A DNA stretch of 15,664 nt from Microcystis sp. T1-4. GTDB lineage: Bacteria; Cyanobacteriota; Cyanobacteriia; Cyanobacteriales; Microcystaceae. Location: contig NZ_CAIP01000199.1 of the NCBI RefSeq assembly GCF_000297435.1, positions 1 through 15,664 of the forward strand. Direction: 5' to 3'. This document shows, piece by piece, positions 6,414-13,550 of the stretch (position 1 is its first letter; every line of letters begins with the position of its first letter). The notes beneath the pieces are model-generated. The model was not told where the DNA came from, did not search any database, and worked only from the letters and a program-made list of their open reading frames with translations. The translations under genes were made by a program, and so were the position numbers.

Positions 6414-7028
6414 ATGTCCTTGCCAGCGATTAATGGCCACACAATCGATATCTAACTGATCGAGAGTACGAGCGATGACAAAATCGACCAAATCCTCGAT
6501 CGATTGGGGATGGTGATACCATGCCGGTATTGCTGGCACAATTCTAACGCCTGCCTCAGCTAAAGTGGTTAAATTACGCAGATGAATTAAACTAAAGGGG
6601 GTTTCTCGCGGTACTAAAACCAATTTTCTGCCCTCCTTAATCTGCACATCGGCCGCTCTTTCTAGCAAATCGGAACTTAATCCCCCCGCTAATTTGGCCA
6701 CTGTACTCATGCTACAGGGAATAATTACCATGCCAAGGGTGCGATAGGAACCACTGGCGATCGTTGCCCCCACATCACCCCAACGATGACAGCGTAGTTT
6801 TCCCCCTTCCATCACCCCACATTGGCTGCGCCAAAATTGTTCTTGCAGCTCTGGTTCTGGAGGCATCCGCGTCTGATCTTCCGCTTGCCAGACAGTGTAA
6901 GCTGATTTGGAAGCCACTAGATCGATCGTGTAGTCGGCTAAAAGTAGATATTTGAGGGTACGCACGGCATAAATCAGCCCTGATGCCCCCGTAACGCCCA
7001 AAATTAGCGGTTTAGATAATTCCTTCAA
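6411..7028 (-). CDS. ubiX: Flavin prenyltransferase UbiX
   Basis: A 205-residue enzyme that joins a dimethylallyl group to FMN to make prenyl-FMN, the cofactor of UbiD-type decarboxylases; in cyanobacteria this probably serves plastoquinone synthesis. Visible family features: GASG loop (14-17), ASGSY (91-95), PCSMST (104-109), AADVQIKE, LVLVPRETP (137-144), and PAWYHHP with Tyr171. The only start in agreement with the family N-terminus is TTG at 7028. It has a GAGGA ribosome site 8-9 bases upstream and lies inside the end of the HEAT-repeat gene (17-base overlap), implying translational coupling. The stop codon falls within a heptamer repeat array, so the last residues should be compared with orthologues. 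I recall the same HEAT-ubiX order in Synechocystis. Confidence 0.93.
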   Translation of the reverse strand: MKELSKPLILGVTGASGLIYAVRTLKYLLLADYTIDLVASKSAYTVWQAEDQTRMPPEPELQEQFWRSQCGVMEGGKLRCHRWGDVGATIASGSYRTLGMVIIPCSMSTVAKLAGGLSSDLLERAADVQIKEGRKLVLVPRETPFSLIHLRNLTTLAEAGVRIVPAIPAWYHHPQSIEDLVDFVIARTLDQLDIDCVAINRWQGH

Positions 7029-7755
7029 GCTCTAATTCCTCGATCAATTGTAATCCTCTTGGGTCGCCCACTTTTAATAAAGCACCTCTCGCATCCTCCT
7101 TGACACCTAAATCCTCATCTTCCACCAAGGCCTCGATTAAAGCATCGATCGCCGTGGCATAAATCACATTGAAGGGCAATTCTCGGCATAATTGACCGAT
7201 CGACCAAGCGCAATTACTCCGCACGGCTGCGATTAAATCTCGGCGCAATCCTTCAATTAAAGGCGGCAACACGGTGATGATATCTTCATAATTGACCTTG
7301 GCAATCTGGGCCAAACTACTGGCGGCCCATAATCGCACCGCCGAAATATCGGTTTTGAGAGCGTGAACCAAAGGATTGATCGCTCTGCGATCACCACAGT
7401 TACCCAGGGCCCAAACTACCCCTTTTCTGACGTAACCATTCCAATCTCTGGCCAGTAAATCGATTAAAGGCTCCACGGCGCTAAGACTGGGATTTCTGCC
7501 CAAAGCGTAGGCGACACTGACACGCACTAGGGGACAGACATCGTTTAACATCTCCAGTAACGGGGCGATCGCTCTTTCGTCACGCAATTCACAAAAGGCG
7601 CGGGCCGCGATCATCCTCTCGCTCAGATGAGCAGAAGTAAGCAATGAGAGCATTTCCTCCGGATCGGGGGGGATTTCCGCTGCTTGATTCGGATCGCTCC
7701 CATCGAGAGGATTATTTAAGGAGTTGCTAGAGTCTAGGATTTCATTGTCGTACAT
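7012..7755 (-). CDS. HEAT-repeat protein (PBS lyase-like repeats), partner of ubiX
   Basis: A 247-residue soluble alpha-solenoid. After a Ser/Asn/Asp-rich leader of about 30 residues come at least five HEAT/PBS-lyase-type repeats of about 31 residues, for example RDERAIAPLLEMLND, LSAVEPLIDLLARD, GDRRAINPLVHALKT and TAIDALIEALVED. Such repeats occur in phycobilin lyases (CpcE/F) and NblB, but the catalytic role cannot be assigned; a binding or scaffold role is equally possible. It is the first gene of a two-gene operon, overlapping ubiX by 17 bases. A good sigma70-type promoter stands directly upstream, leaving a leader of only a few bases; no Shine-Dalgarno is seen. The conserved link with ubiX suggests, but does not show, a role in quinone or prenyl-FMN metabolism. 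Confidence 0.85.
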   Translation of the reverse strand: MYDNEILDSSNSLNNPLDGSDPNQAAEIPPDPEEMLSLLTSAHLSERMIAARAFCELRDERAIAPLLEMLNDVCPLVRVSVAYALGRNPSLSAVEPLIDLLARDWNGYVRKGVVWALGNCGDRRAINPLVHALKTDISAVRLWAASSLAQIAKVNYEDIITVLPPLIEGLRRDLIAAVRSNCAWSIGQLCRELPFNVIYATAIDALIEALVEDEDLGVKEDARGALLKVGDPRGLQLIEELELEGII

Positions 7756-7764
7756 ACTTGTTAG

Positions 7765-7794
7765 ATTATCTTAATCCGTGACCGCTTACGTCAA
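7765..7794 (-). promoter_or_regulatory. Sigma70-type promoter of the HEAT-ubiX operon
   Basis: On the minus strand TTGACG (7789-7794) and GATAAT (7765-7770) are separated by 18 bases. The -10 box ends 9 bases before the ATG, so the transcript would be nearly leaderless, in line with the missing ribosome binding site. Confidence 0.65.
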
Positions 7795-7830
7795 GCCCAA
7801 AATCAAAAAGTAGTTGCGGGTTGGGGAGAC

Positions 7831-7867
7831 TTATCAGTTATCAGTTATCAGTTATCAGTTATCAGTG
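7831..7867. repeat. TTATCAG heptamer x5
   Basis: Five perfect, contiguous copies of TTATCAG (7831-7865) followed by TG. It belongs to the same ATCAGT family as the other arrays in the window and to the general class of short tandemly repeated heptamers long known in cyanobacteria. No gene is seen in 7795-8010. Confidence 0.92.
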
Positions 7868-7940
7868 AACTGAAGATCCAAATCCGAGCGAAGATAGGCA
7901 TCCCCTATCATCACTGATAAGCTAAGACGCATTCTCACCG

Positions 7941-7975
7941 CCTATTCTTGCATTTACAAAACCTAGCAGAATAGG
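7941..7975. other. 8-bp perfect inverted repeat downstream of tRNA-Phe
   Basis: CCTATTCT (7941-7948) and AGAATAGG (7968-7975) with a 19-base loop, 36 bases beyond the tRNA 3' end. It could form a 3' hairpin in the tRNA transcript, but no U-run follows, so terminator status is uncertain. Confidence 0.4.
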
Positions 7976-8010
7976 AAGTAAATACAGGGCTAATTTTATT
8001 GTTTTTCCGA

Positions 8011-8083
<73 letters not shown>

Positions 8084-8101
8084 TTTTTTTAGTCCTTTCT
8101 T

Positions 8102-8130
8102 AATATAGCACGCCCTCGAAATAATTGCAA
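8102..8130 (-). promoter_or_regulatory. Promoter of tRNA-Phe
   Basis: TTGCAA (8125-8130) and TATATT (8102-8107) on the minus strand are spaced by exactly 17 bases, with the -10 box 18 bases before the mature 5' end. It fits the sigma70 consensus well. Confidence 0.75.
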
Positions 8131-8159
8131 GGTTTTTTTCTAAAAAGTTTTCCGCTCGA

Positions 8160-10388
8160 CTAGATTGGCAAGGTGAGGGTAAAAGTGGTGACAGCATTGG
8201 CACTGGTGACATCGATGGTGGCATTCAGGGGTTTAATCAGTTGGCGGACCAAAGCTAAACCCAAACCCGTGCCACTGTAGCGCCAGGGATCTTGGTGAGG
8301 AATGCGATAAAAAGGGGCGAATATCTTTGATAACTCTTCTGGGGCGATTTCTACACCTGAATTACTCACACTAATTAATATTTGCTCGTCCGCACGCCAG
8401 ACATCTACCCTAATTATCCCTTGTTCTGGGGTATATTTGGAAGCATTGGTTAGTAATTCCGCTATGATGCGCTCGATATCACACAGACTGGTATTAATCT
8501 CCGGTATGTCCCCATCTATATCTACAATTAACTGCTGTTGTCGCTCGCGGGTGAGAGTGCGAAAAGGTTCCACTAATAAGGGTAGCCAAGAAAGTAAGTC
8601 GATCGCTTCGATCGCTGGGGGTTCGCTTTCCGCATCCAGATAGGTTAAAGTCAACAGATCATTAACTAACTTGCTCTGACGTTGAGATTCAATGTTAAGA
8701 ATTTGCAACAGTTGACCGATCGAATCCTCTGGATCGATCTCGATTCCTTGATATTCTAGGAGACTTTCTAGGGTTTCCACCGCTAGACGAATGCTGGTAA
8801 TCGGGGTTCGCAGTTCATGGGAAAGGGTTTTCAGGAATTCGCTTTTTAATCTTTCCAGTTTTTCTAATTCCCGCACTTGTGCTTGGGAAGATTCGTAAAG
8901 TCGCGCCTGTCGAATAGCGATCGCACATTCGGTGGCAATATGTTGAATCAAATTAGTTTCTAAGGAGTTAAAAATCTGATTAGCCGGTCGAATTAGCCAA
9001 AGATTGCCCAAAAAGCCCTGATCATCAAAGATAGCACAAGCGCAACGGTTAACACGACAAATTTGCCGATTGTCAAGGGGAAGATGATCGACAAATTGTA
9101 AAATTTGTTTGTGCAGCAGCGGTTGATAGATTTCGGGAAAATCGCTAATTTGACGAGTAATTCCCTGACAGATAAGCTCTTGATTGGTATATTCGTGGAC
9201 AATGGTGGCTTTGCTGCGACTGGGATCATAAAGCTCAATTTGGGCCCGTTCTACGGGTAAAACCTGCACTAATTCCCTAGTGGTAGTTTGCAAAATATGA
9301 TTTTCATCGAGACTATCGCGAATTTTTTCGGTAATCCGTCCGATTAATGCTTCATACTTCAAAGTCATCTGCAATTCGGCGGTTCTTTGCTGAACCTCCG
9401 ATTCTAGAGCAGTATTCAAGCATTTTACCCGTTGGTGTAGTTCTGCTTGTTGAATGGCAATTCCCACTTGAATGGCTAATTGTTTGAGCAGATCGATTTC
9501 TTGGGATTGCCAAGGGCGAGTTTTTTGGCAATTTTGGGCAATTAGTAACCCCCAGAGTTGGTTATCGCAGATAATCGGCACCACCAGGTTAGCCTGTACT
9601 TGTAAAGAGGTGAGTAAGTTGCGATAACAGGGATCAAGTCCCGAATTATGGACATTTTCAATCACTTGAATCCTGCCACGGCGATAATTTTCCAGACGTT
9701 CTGGGGATAAATTAAAACAGGGATCTAATATCCTGTTTCCTAAGACAGAATTAATCCTCCCAGTATGGGATTCCACCACAATCATGCCACTACGATCGGG
9801 GAATAAACGATAAATTAACACTCGATCGCAGTTAAGAAATTGTCGCACTTCTTTAACGGTTCTTTGCAAAATGCGATCAAGATCCAACGATTGCCGGATT
9901 CTTTCCTGCATTACCCCCAGTAGTTGTTCCCGTTCTGCTTGTAATCTTAAAGCTTCTTCGGCCTGTTTGCGTTCGGTGATATTGGTACTGGTTCCCACTA
10001 AACGATAGATGCAGCCATTGTCATCCCGTAGGGGTGTTAGAGTCGTTAGCCACCAGTAGGGTATATTTTGAAAAGGTAAATACTGTTCGTAGGAAATAGT
10101 CGTTCCGTAACGCACACAATCACTGTAGTGTTGCCGCACACTACGCGCATCATCGGGGGGAAGGATTTGTTCGGGGGTTTTTCCTTTAATCTCTGATGAG
10201 CGCAATCCTGTCCAGCGTTCATGAACGGGGTTTGCTCCCACATAGCGAAAGTCTCTATTTTCCAGCACGTCCACCACAAAAATCGACGCTTGCACGGAAT
10301 TGAATATACTACGCAGAAACTGCTCGGAATCCTCCTCTTGTGGCTGTCCATCTAACTCGGTATCGATTGCTGATGGCTGCTTTTCCAT
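8160..10388 (-). CDS. Hybrid-sensing histidine kinase, PAS-GAF-GAF-HisKA-HATPase, with cyanobacteriochrome-like GAF
   Basis: A 742-residue sensor kinase without membrane spans. PAS with PAC tail at about 22-142 (ends GTSTNITERKQAEEAL). GAF1 at about 167-316 resembles cyanobacteriochrome GAFs: it has DPCF (222-225), GRIQVIENVHNSG, then DPCY (252-255) at the usual chromophore-cysteine position and ANLVVPI...LWGLLIAQNC. A coiled coil (318-345) leads to GAF2 (about 355-496). HisKA has LSHELRTP with phospho-acceptor His524. The ATPase domain has the N box with Asn648, an SNSGVEI D-box in which Asn replaces the usual Asp, and GTGLGLALV. The ATG is preceded by AGGGGAG. No response regulator gene is adjacent, so its partner is unknown. 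Bilin binding is possible but uncertain, as the His after the cysteine is Tyr. Confidence 0.93.
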   Translation of the reverse strand: MEKQPSAIDTELDGQPQEEDSEQFLRSIFNSVQASIFVVDVLENRDFRYVGANPVHERWTGLRSSEIKGKTPEQILPPDDARSVRQHYSDCVRYGTTISYEQYLPFQNIPYWWLTTLTPLRDDNGCIYRLVGTSTNITERKQAEEALRLQAEREQLLGVMQERIRQSLDLDRILQRTVKEVRQFLNCDRVLIYRLFPDRSGMIVVESHTGRINSVLGNRILDPCFNLSPERLENYRRGRIQVIENVHNSGLDPCYRNLLTSLQVQANLVVPIICDNQLWGLLIAQNCQKTRPWQSQEIDLLKQLAIQVGIAIQQAELHQRVKCLNTALESEVQQRTAELQMTLKYEALIGRITEKIRDSLDENHILQTTTRELVQVLPVERAQIELYDPSRSKATIVHEYTNQELICQGITRQISDFPEIYQPLLHKQILQFVDHLPLDNRQICRVNRCACAIFDDQGFLGNLWLIRPANQIFNSLETNLIQHIATECAIAIRQARLYESSQAQVRELEKLERLKSEFLKTLSHELRTPITSIRLAVETLESLLEYQGIEIDPEDSIGQLLQILNIESQRQSKLVNDLLTLTYLDAESEPPAIEAIDLLSWLPLLVEPFRTLTRERQQQLIVDIDGDIPEINTSLCDIERIIAELLTNASKYTPEQGIIRVDVWRADEQILISVSNSGVEIAPEELSKIFAPFYRIPHQDPWRYSGTGLGLALVRQLIKPLNATIDVTSANAVTTFTLTLPI

Positions 10389-10560
10389 AAGAGGCTCCCC
10401 TTGTGCTAATTGGTGGATTTGGATCGATAATCACAAAATCGTCGGCTACTCCTAGAGGTATTTAACAATTTCTTAAGATCCTCGCACGAATTTTCCGATC
10501 CGCTGCCGATTCCGATATATTTCTTTGCAAAAACGAGAAAGCAACCCCAATATACTGAGG
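10389..10560. other. Kinase 5' region without recognised gene
   Basis: Holds the ribosome binding site of the kinase (AGGGGAG on the minus strand) and A/T-rich tracts, but no convincing -35/-10 pair. No open frame looks real. Confidence 0.5.
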
Positions 10561-10789
10561 TCAGTTATCAGTTATCAGTGATCAGTTATCAGTTATCAGT
10601 GACCAGTTATCAGTTATCAGGTTTAAGTTTTAAGTTAAGTAGCTAGATACAATTAATTACACATATCCAATTACTTCTTCCATGAGTGCCTATCCTCACC
10701 AAGAAGTTAATTTTGTCCTATTACTTATATGTGTTATTTTCAGCGATCACTGTTCACTGATTACTGATTACTGATCACTGATTACTGAA
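10561..10789. repeat. Inverted pair of heptamer arrays after rpsR
   Basis: The left array (10561-10620) is built of heptamers in a 21-bp higher-order unit: two TCAGTTA then one TCAGTGA, repeated almost three times. The right array (10749-10789) reads ACTGATT/ACTGATC in the other direction. Bases 10568-10607 are complementary to 10749-10788 at 36 of 40 positions, in the same order of variant heptamers. The loop of about 141 bases contains a separate dispersed element. The right arm begins 1 base after the rpsR stop codon, so the rpmG-rpsR transcript would carry this hairpin. Confidence 0.85.
10657..10734. mobile_element. Dispersed non-coding element, copy A
   Basis: It shares its left end (TTACACATAT, then AATTAC) and right end (ACCAAGAAGTTAATTTTG, then ATTACTTA) with 13467-13550. 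Here the ends are closed by an 8-bp perfect inverted repeat, ACACATAT (10659-10666) and ATATGTGT (10727-10734). The middle is unrelated between copies. It contains no open frame. Confidence 0.6.
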
Positions 10790-10790
10790 T

Positions 10791-11006
10791 TTAGGCTTCT
10801 TGATTGACAAAAGGCAATAAAGCCATTAAACGGGCCCGTTTTACCGCTTCCGTTAAATCTCGCTGTTGTTTAGAAGTTAAACCAGTGATACGTCTCGGCA
10901 AAATTTTGCCGCGTTCGGTGATAAATTTGCGGAGGAGTTCGGTGTCTTTGTAGTCAATCGGTTGACTGGGGGAGATGGGAGAAAGACGTTTACGATAGTA
11001 GCTCAT
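10791..11006 (-). CDS. rpsR: 30S ribosomal protein S18
   Basis: A 71-residue small-subunit protein that binds S6 on the platform of the 30S subunit. Core features: IDYKDTELLRKFITERGKILPRRITGLTSKQQR and the basic VKRARLMALLPF tail, as in bacterial S18. It starts with ATG and lies 40 bases downstream of rpmG, the usual cyanobacterial order. Expression is expected from the promoter upstream of rpmG. One base after its stop codon begins an inverted heptamer array that may shape the 3' end of this ribosomal mRNA. Confidence 0.98.
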   Translation of the reverse strand: MSYYRKRLSPISPSQPIDYKDTELLRKFITERGKILPRRITGLTSKQQRDLTEAVKRARLMALLPFVNQEA

Positions 11007-11046
11007 AGATTTGTAAAGATTGCTTGACTTTTTAACTAAAGTGTGT

Positions 11047-11241
11047 TTACTTAATTTCCTTGTGGACGGTGTGCTTATTGCAGTGGGGACAGTATTTCTT
11101 GATTTCCAGTCTGCCGGTGGTATTGCGACGGTTTTTGCTGGTGGTGTAGCGAGAAACGCCGGGGGTACGCTTATCGGGATTACTGCGGCATTCCGTGCAT
11201 TCTACAGTGATGATTAGGCGAACGCCTTTTTTACTAGCCAT
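11047..11241 (-). CDS. rpmG: 50S ribosomal protein L33
   Basis: A 64-residue large-subunit protein beginning MASKKGVRLIITVECTEC. It is the zinc-ribbon (C+) form, with Cys15, Cys18, Cys51 and Cys54 in two CxxC pairs. The TTSKNRRNTTGRLEIKKYC segment is typical of cyanobacterial and plastid L33. It is the first gene of the rpmG-rpsR operon, 36 bases behind a good promoter and divergent from the DUF697 gene. Confidence 0.98.
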   Translation of the reverse strand: MASKKGVRLIITVECTECRSNPDKRTPGVSRYTTSKNRRNTTGRLEIKKYCPHCNKHTVHKEIK

Positions 11242-11279
11242 AACAACAGGGGATCGGGTAAATTTACACGCAATCGATC

Positions 11280-11309
11280 ATTATGACATATCTGGGGCCT
11301 TTTAGGCAA
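11280..11309 (-). promoter_or_regulatory. Promoter of rpmG-rpsR
   Basis: TTGCCT (11304-11309) and CATAAT (11280-11285) on the minus strand are spaced by 18 bases, 38 bases before the rpmG ATG. Just upstream lies a small CCTGG/CCAGG hairpin (11316-11330) in the divergent spacer. Confidence 0.6.
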
Positions 11310-11382
11310 GAGCAGCCTGGACGAACCAGGGGAACTGTCGGCTAAAAAGTTGAGTTGGGGATGAAATCCAGCACAAAAAAGC

Positions 11383-11388
11383 TAGAAT
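11383..11388 (+). promoter_or_regulatory. Possible -10 box of the DUF697 gene
   Basis: TAGAAT lies 30 bases before the ATG at 11419, but no -35 box is found at normal distance. The ribosome site is GAGGA at 11405-11409 with a second AGGA closer to the ATG. Confidence 0.35.
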
Positions 11389-11418
11389 AATCAGAGCAGT
11401 TGGCGAGGATCAGGAAAA

Positions 11419-12831
11419 ATGACGGTAAGATTGGGTAAACCGATTTTAGTGACGGGGATAGGTATTACCATTGCTTTCACCCTGGGGGAAAGTCTCAATA
11501 GTACAGTGAGCGAAATTGGTTCCTGGGGTATTTTCGGTGCGATTGCTGTTGGTGCCGGTATCTGGTTTTGGCAAAAACCCAATGCGAAAACCGATTTTTC
11601 CCCCCCCAGTCCCCTGAGTCTAGAAAAGGTTAAACAAGGGATTGGCAAGGCCGAGCAGATAATTAATTATCTGGCCAAAGAAGACCCCGATCAAGACTTA
11701 ACCCCTCTCAAAACCACTTTAACCCAATTAAATCAAGAATTTAGTCGCCAAGACCTGAAAATTGCCATTACCGGTGCGAGAAAAACTGGTAAAACTGCCT
11801 TAAAAAAACTACTAGAAAGCGGCAACTTTGGGGAATCTATCGCTTTTCTGGAAACGGAACCGCTTCTAACTCTCGACTCCACCGCTAACCAGAAAAAGGC
11901 CCTAGCAGCTGACTTAGTTTTGTATCTGATCAATGGGGATTTAACCGATTCCGAATGGCAAATCCTCCAGCAATTCGATCGAATGCACCAGCGTGTTATT
12001 CTGTTACTGAATAAACAGGATCGTTTACCTGCCGAAACCAGAGAAGAAATACTCCTTTCCCTGAAACAAAGACTAAAAGAAACTATTCCCGCTCATCATA
12101 TTTTAGCCATAGCTGCTGCCCCTGAACCCCTAAAAGTTCGTCAACATCAAAGCAATGGAGAAATCAAGGAATGGACGGAACCCCAAACCGTGGTTATCGC
12201 TCCTTTAGACAATCATCTCCGACAAATTATCGAACAAGAAAAGCAGGAATTAGTTCTCGGAACTATCTGGAGACAAGCGCTAGAATTAGCCAAGGAAACC
12301 AAACAATTACTCAATCAATCCCGACGCAAAAAGGCTTTACCTGTTATCGAACAATACCAATGGATAGCCGCTACTGCCACTTTTGCTAATCCTCTTGCGG
12401 CCCTAGATTTAGTTTTAGCAGCAGCTACTAACGCTCAAATGTTAGTGGATTTAGGGGCAATTTATCAACAAAAAATGTCCCTTGAACAAGCAAAAACAGC
12501 TATGACTACCCTGGGAAAAATGATGGTACAATTGGGTATGGTAGAGGTGACAACTCAGGCATTGGGAACAATTCTCAAGGGAAATGCGATTACTTATATC
12601 GCCGGTGGTACAGTACAGGGAATCGGGGCAGCCTATCTAACTCGTTTAGCCGGTTTAAGTTTAATTGAATATTTCCAAGAACAGGAAATTAACGAGCAAT
12701 TGAATAATGATTGGAATTGGACGAGTTTGCAGAATAAAGTTAAACAGGTCTGGGAACAAAATCAACGCCTAGCATTTTTACAGGATTTTGTCAAGCAAAC
12801 GAGCGCTCGTTGGTCGGCATTTTCTGGTTAA
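11419..12831 (+). CDS. P-loop GTPase-like membrane protein with DUF697 domain
   Basis: A 470-residue protein. Two N-terminal hydrophobic segments (about 8-24 and 34-52) should anchor it. A GTPase-like domain follows, with P-loop GARKTGKT (119-126), DLVLYLINGDLTDSEW in the beta-strand 4 region, and NKQD (198-201) as the G4 guanine-specificity motif. The G3 DxxG is not recognisable: the matching place reads LLTLDSTANQKK. About 300-420 is an Ala/Gly/Leu-rich helical region of the DUF697 type (FANPLAALDLVLAAATNAQMLVDLGAIY), also found in E. coli YcjF, which probably associates with the membrane. The ATG has a GAGGA ribosome site. Convergent with the DUF2358 gene, 9 bases apart, with no terminator in between. 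Function unknown; a membrane or stress role is only a family-level guess. Confidence 0.85.
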   Translation: MTVRLGKPILVTGIGITIAFTLGESLNSTVSEIGSWGIFGAIAVGAGIWFWQKPNAKTDFSPPSPLSLEKVKQGIGKAEQIINYLAKEDPDQDLTPLKTTLTQLNQEFSRQDLKIAITGARKTGKTALKKLLESGNFGESIAFLETEPLLTLDSTANQKKALAADLVLYLINGDLTDSEWQILQQFDRMHQRVILLLNKQDRLPAETREEILLSLKQRLKETIPAHHILAIAAAPEPLKVRQHQSNGEIKEWTEPQTVVIAPLDNHLRQIIEQEKQELVLGTIWRQALELAKETKQLLNQSRRKKALPVIEQYQWIAATATFANPLAALDLVLAAATNAQMLVDLGAIYQQKMSLEQAKTAMTTLGKMMVQLGMVEVTTQALGTILKGNAITYIAGGTVQGIGAAYLTRLAGLSLIEYFQEQEINEQLNNDWNWTSLQNKVKQVWEQNQRLAFLQDFVKQTSARWSAFSG

Positions 12832-12840
12832 AAAATGTAG

Positions 12841-13227
12841 TTAAGAACTGGGAAAAGATAAATGCTGACGCAGCACATCCCAGCGTGAACAATCCCAATA
12901 ATCGATATGGGAAATAATCAGATTATTGTCATCGAGAGTTAATTCACTGCGTCCAGAAATAGCGATGCGAGGCCGCCAAGGTAAAGGAGTTATCCAGTGC
13001 AATGTCCAACGGGTATTAATAATATTTCCCTGCTGTTCAATTGCGTGGACATCCATCTTGATAGCTTGGAACCATTGACCCATAAAACCAATCATTTCTC
13101 GATAGCGTTTAATCCCCCGAAATTGATTGAGAGGGTCTTGAAAATAAACGTCATCAGCATAAATATCATAGGTTTGATCGAGGGGAAATCTTTGATAATC
13201 TTGCTGCAAAATAGCGATAATATCCAT
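12841..13227 (-). CDS. DUF2358 (NTF2/SnoaL-like) protein
   Basis: A 128-residue protein with an NTF2-like alpha+beta pattern: a helical start (IIAILQQDYQRF), then YDIYADDVYFQDPLNQFRG with YREMIGFM, then beta strands rich in Trp (TRWTLHW, PWRPRIAISGRSEL) and HIDYWDCSRWDV at the end. I recognise it as the DUF2358 group found in cyanobacteria and plants. No catalytic activity is known to me. Folds of this type often bind small hydrophobic ligands, but nothing here shows it. The ATG has only a weak GGGTA upstream. Convergent with and almost touching the DUF697 gene, so the 3' ends of the two mRNAs may overlap. Confidence 0.8.
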   Translation of the reverse strand: MDIIAILQQDYQRFPLDQTYDIYADDVYFQDPLNQFRGIKRYREMIGFMGQWFQAIKMDVHAIEQQGNIINTRWTLHWITPLPWRPRIAISGRSELTLDDNNLIISHIDYWDCSRWDVLRQHLSFPSS

Positions 13228-13364
13228 AAAATACCCAATTATTCCCGATAGCTATTGTCTTTTTTCGCTGCTGAGGGGTCACTGTTAACTATTAAGTACC
13301 TAAGCAAAATTAGGGCTCTTCTAGGTTCTGTGTGATAAGTTTAATTGACATAGGATCGATCGAT

Positions 13365-13388
13365 CTTTGTGTCCTTTGTGTCTTTGTG
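13365..13388. repeat. CTTTGTG triplet in a dispersed short repeat
   Basis: CTTTGTG occurs three times at 13365, 13374 and 13382, separated by TC and T. I recognise this cttTGTGtcc motif as a common intergenic repeat in bacterial genomes. It follows GATCGATCGATC. The 13228-13547 spacer otherwise holds a hairpin and the dispersed element below. Confidence 0.5.
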
Positions 13389-13414
13389 GTTCGTTCCACC
13401 CCCTCGCTCTTGAG

Positions 13415-13436
13415 AAATGTATCTTAGAATACATTT
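13415..13436. terminator. Perfect 8-bp A/T-rich hairpin
   Basis: AAATGTAT (13415-13422) and ATACATTT (13429-13436) with a 6-base loop. It could end miaB transcription on the minus strand, 112 bases after the stop, or serve read-through from the other side. There is no U-run and the stem is A/T-rich, so it is weak. Confidence 0.35.
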
Positions 13437-13466
13437 TACCCACCAAAGCTGGGAGAGCCAAATTAG

Positions 13467-13550
13467 TTACACATATTTAACTACCTTTTGCCTCTTGCCT
13501 ATTGCCTATTGCCTCTCCTAACCAAGAAATTTATTTTGCACCACTACTTA
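13467..13550. mobile_element. Dispersed non-coding element, copy B, ending in the miaB stop codon
   Basis: Its left 26 and right 34 bases correspond to copy A at 10657-10727 (right part 27 of 34 identical). The middle is instead a TTGCCTA-type heptamer tract. The shared sequence ends at ACTTA, whose TTA (13548-13550) is the TAA stop of miaB. The ATATGTGT end of copy A is missing. Relative to the neighbouring gene it has the same orientation as copy A. Confidence 0.6.

Noticed and set aside
8131..8159. Terminator of the histidine kinase gene
   Set aside because: A/T-rich tracts are present but no stem of useful stability; the region mainly serves the tRNA promoter.
10561..10620. CRISPR array
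   Set aside because: The units are 7 and 21 bases and contiguous, with no unique spacers and no cas genes.
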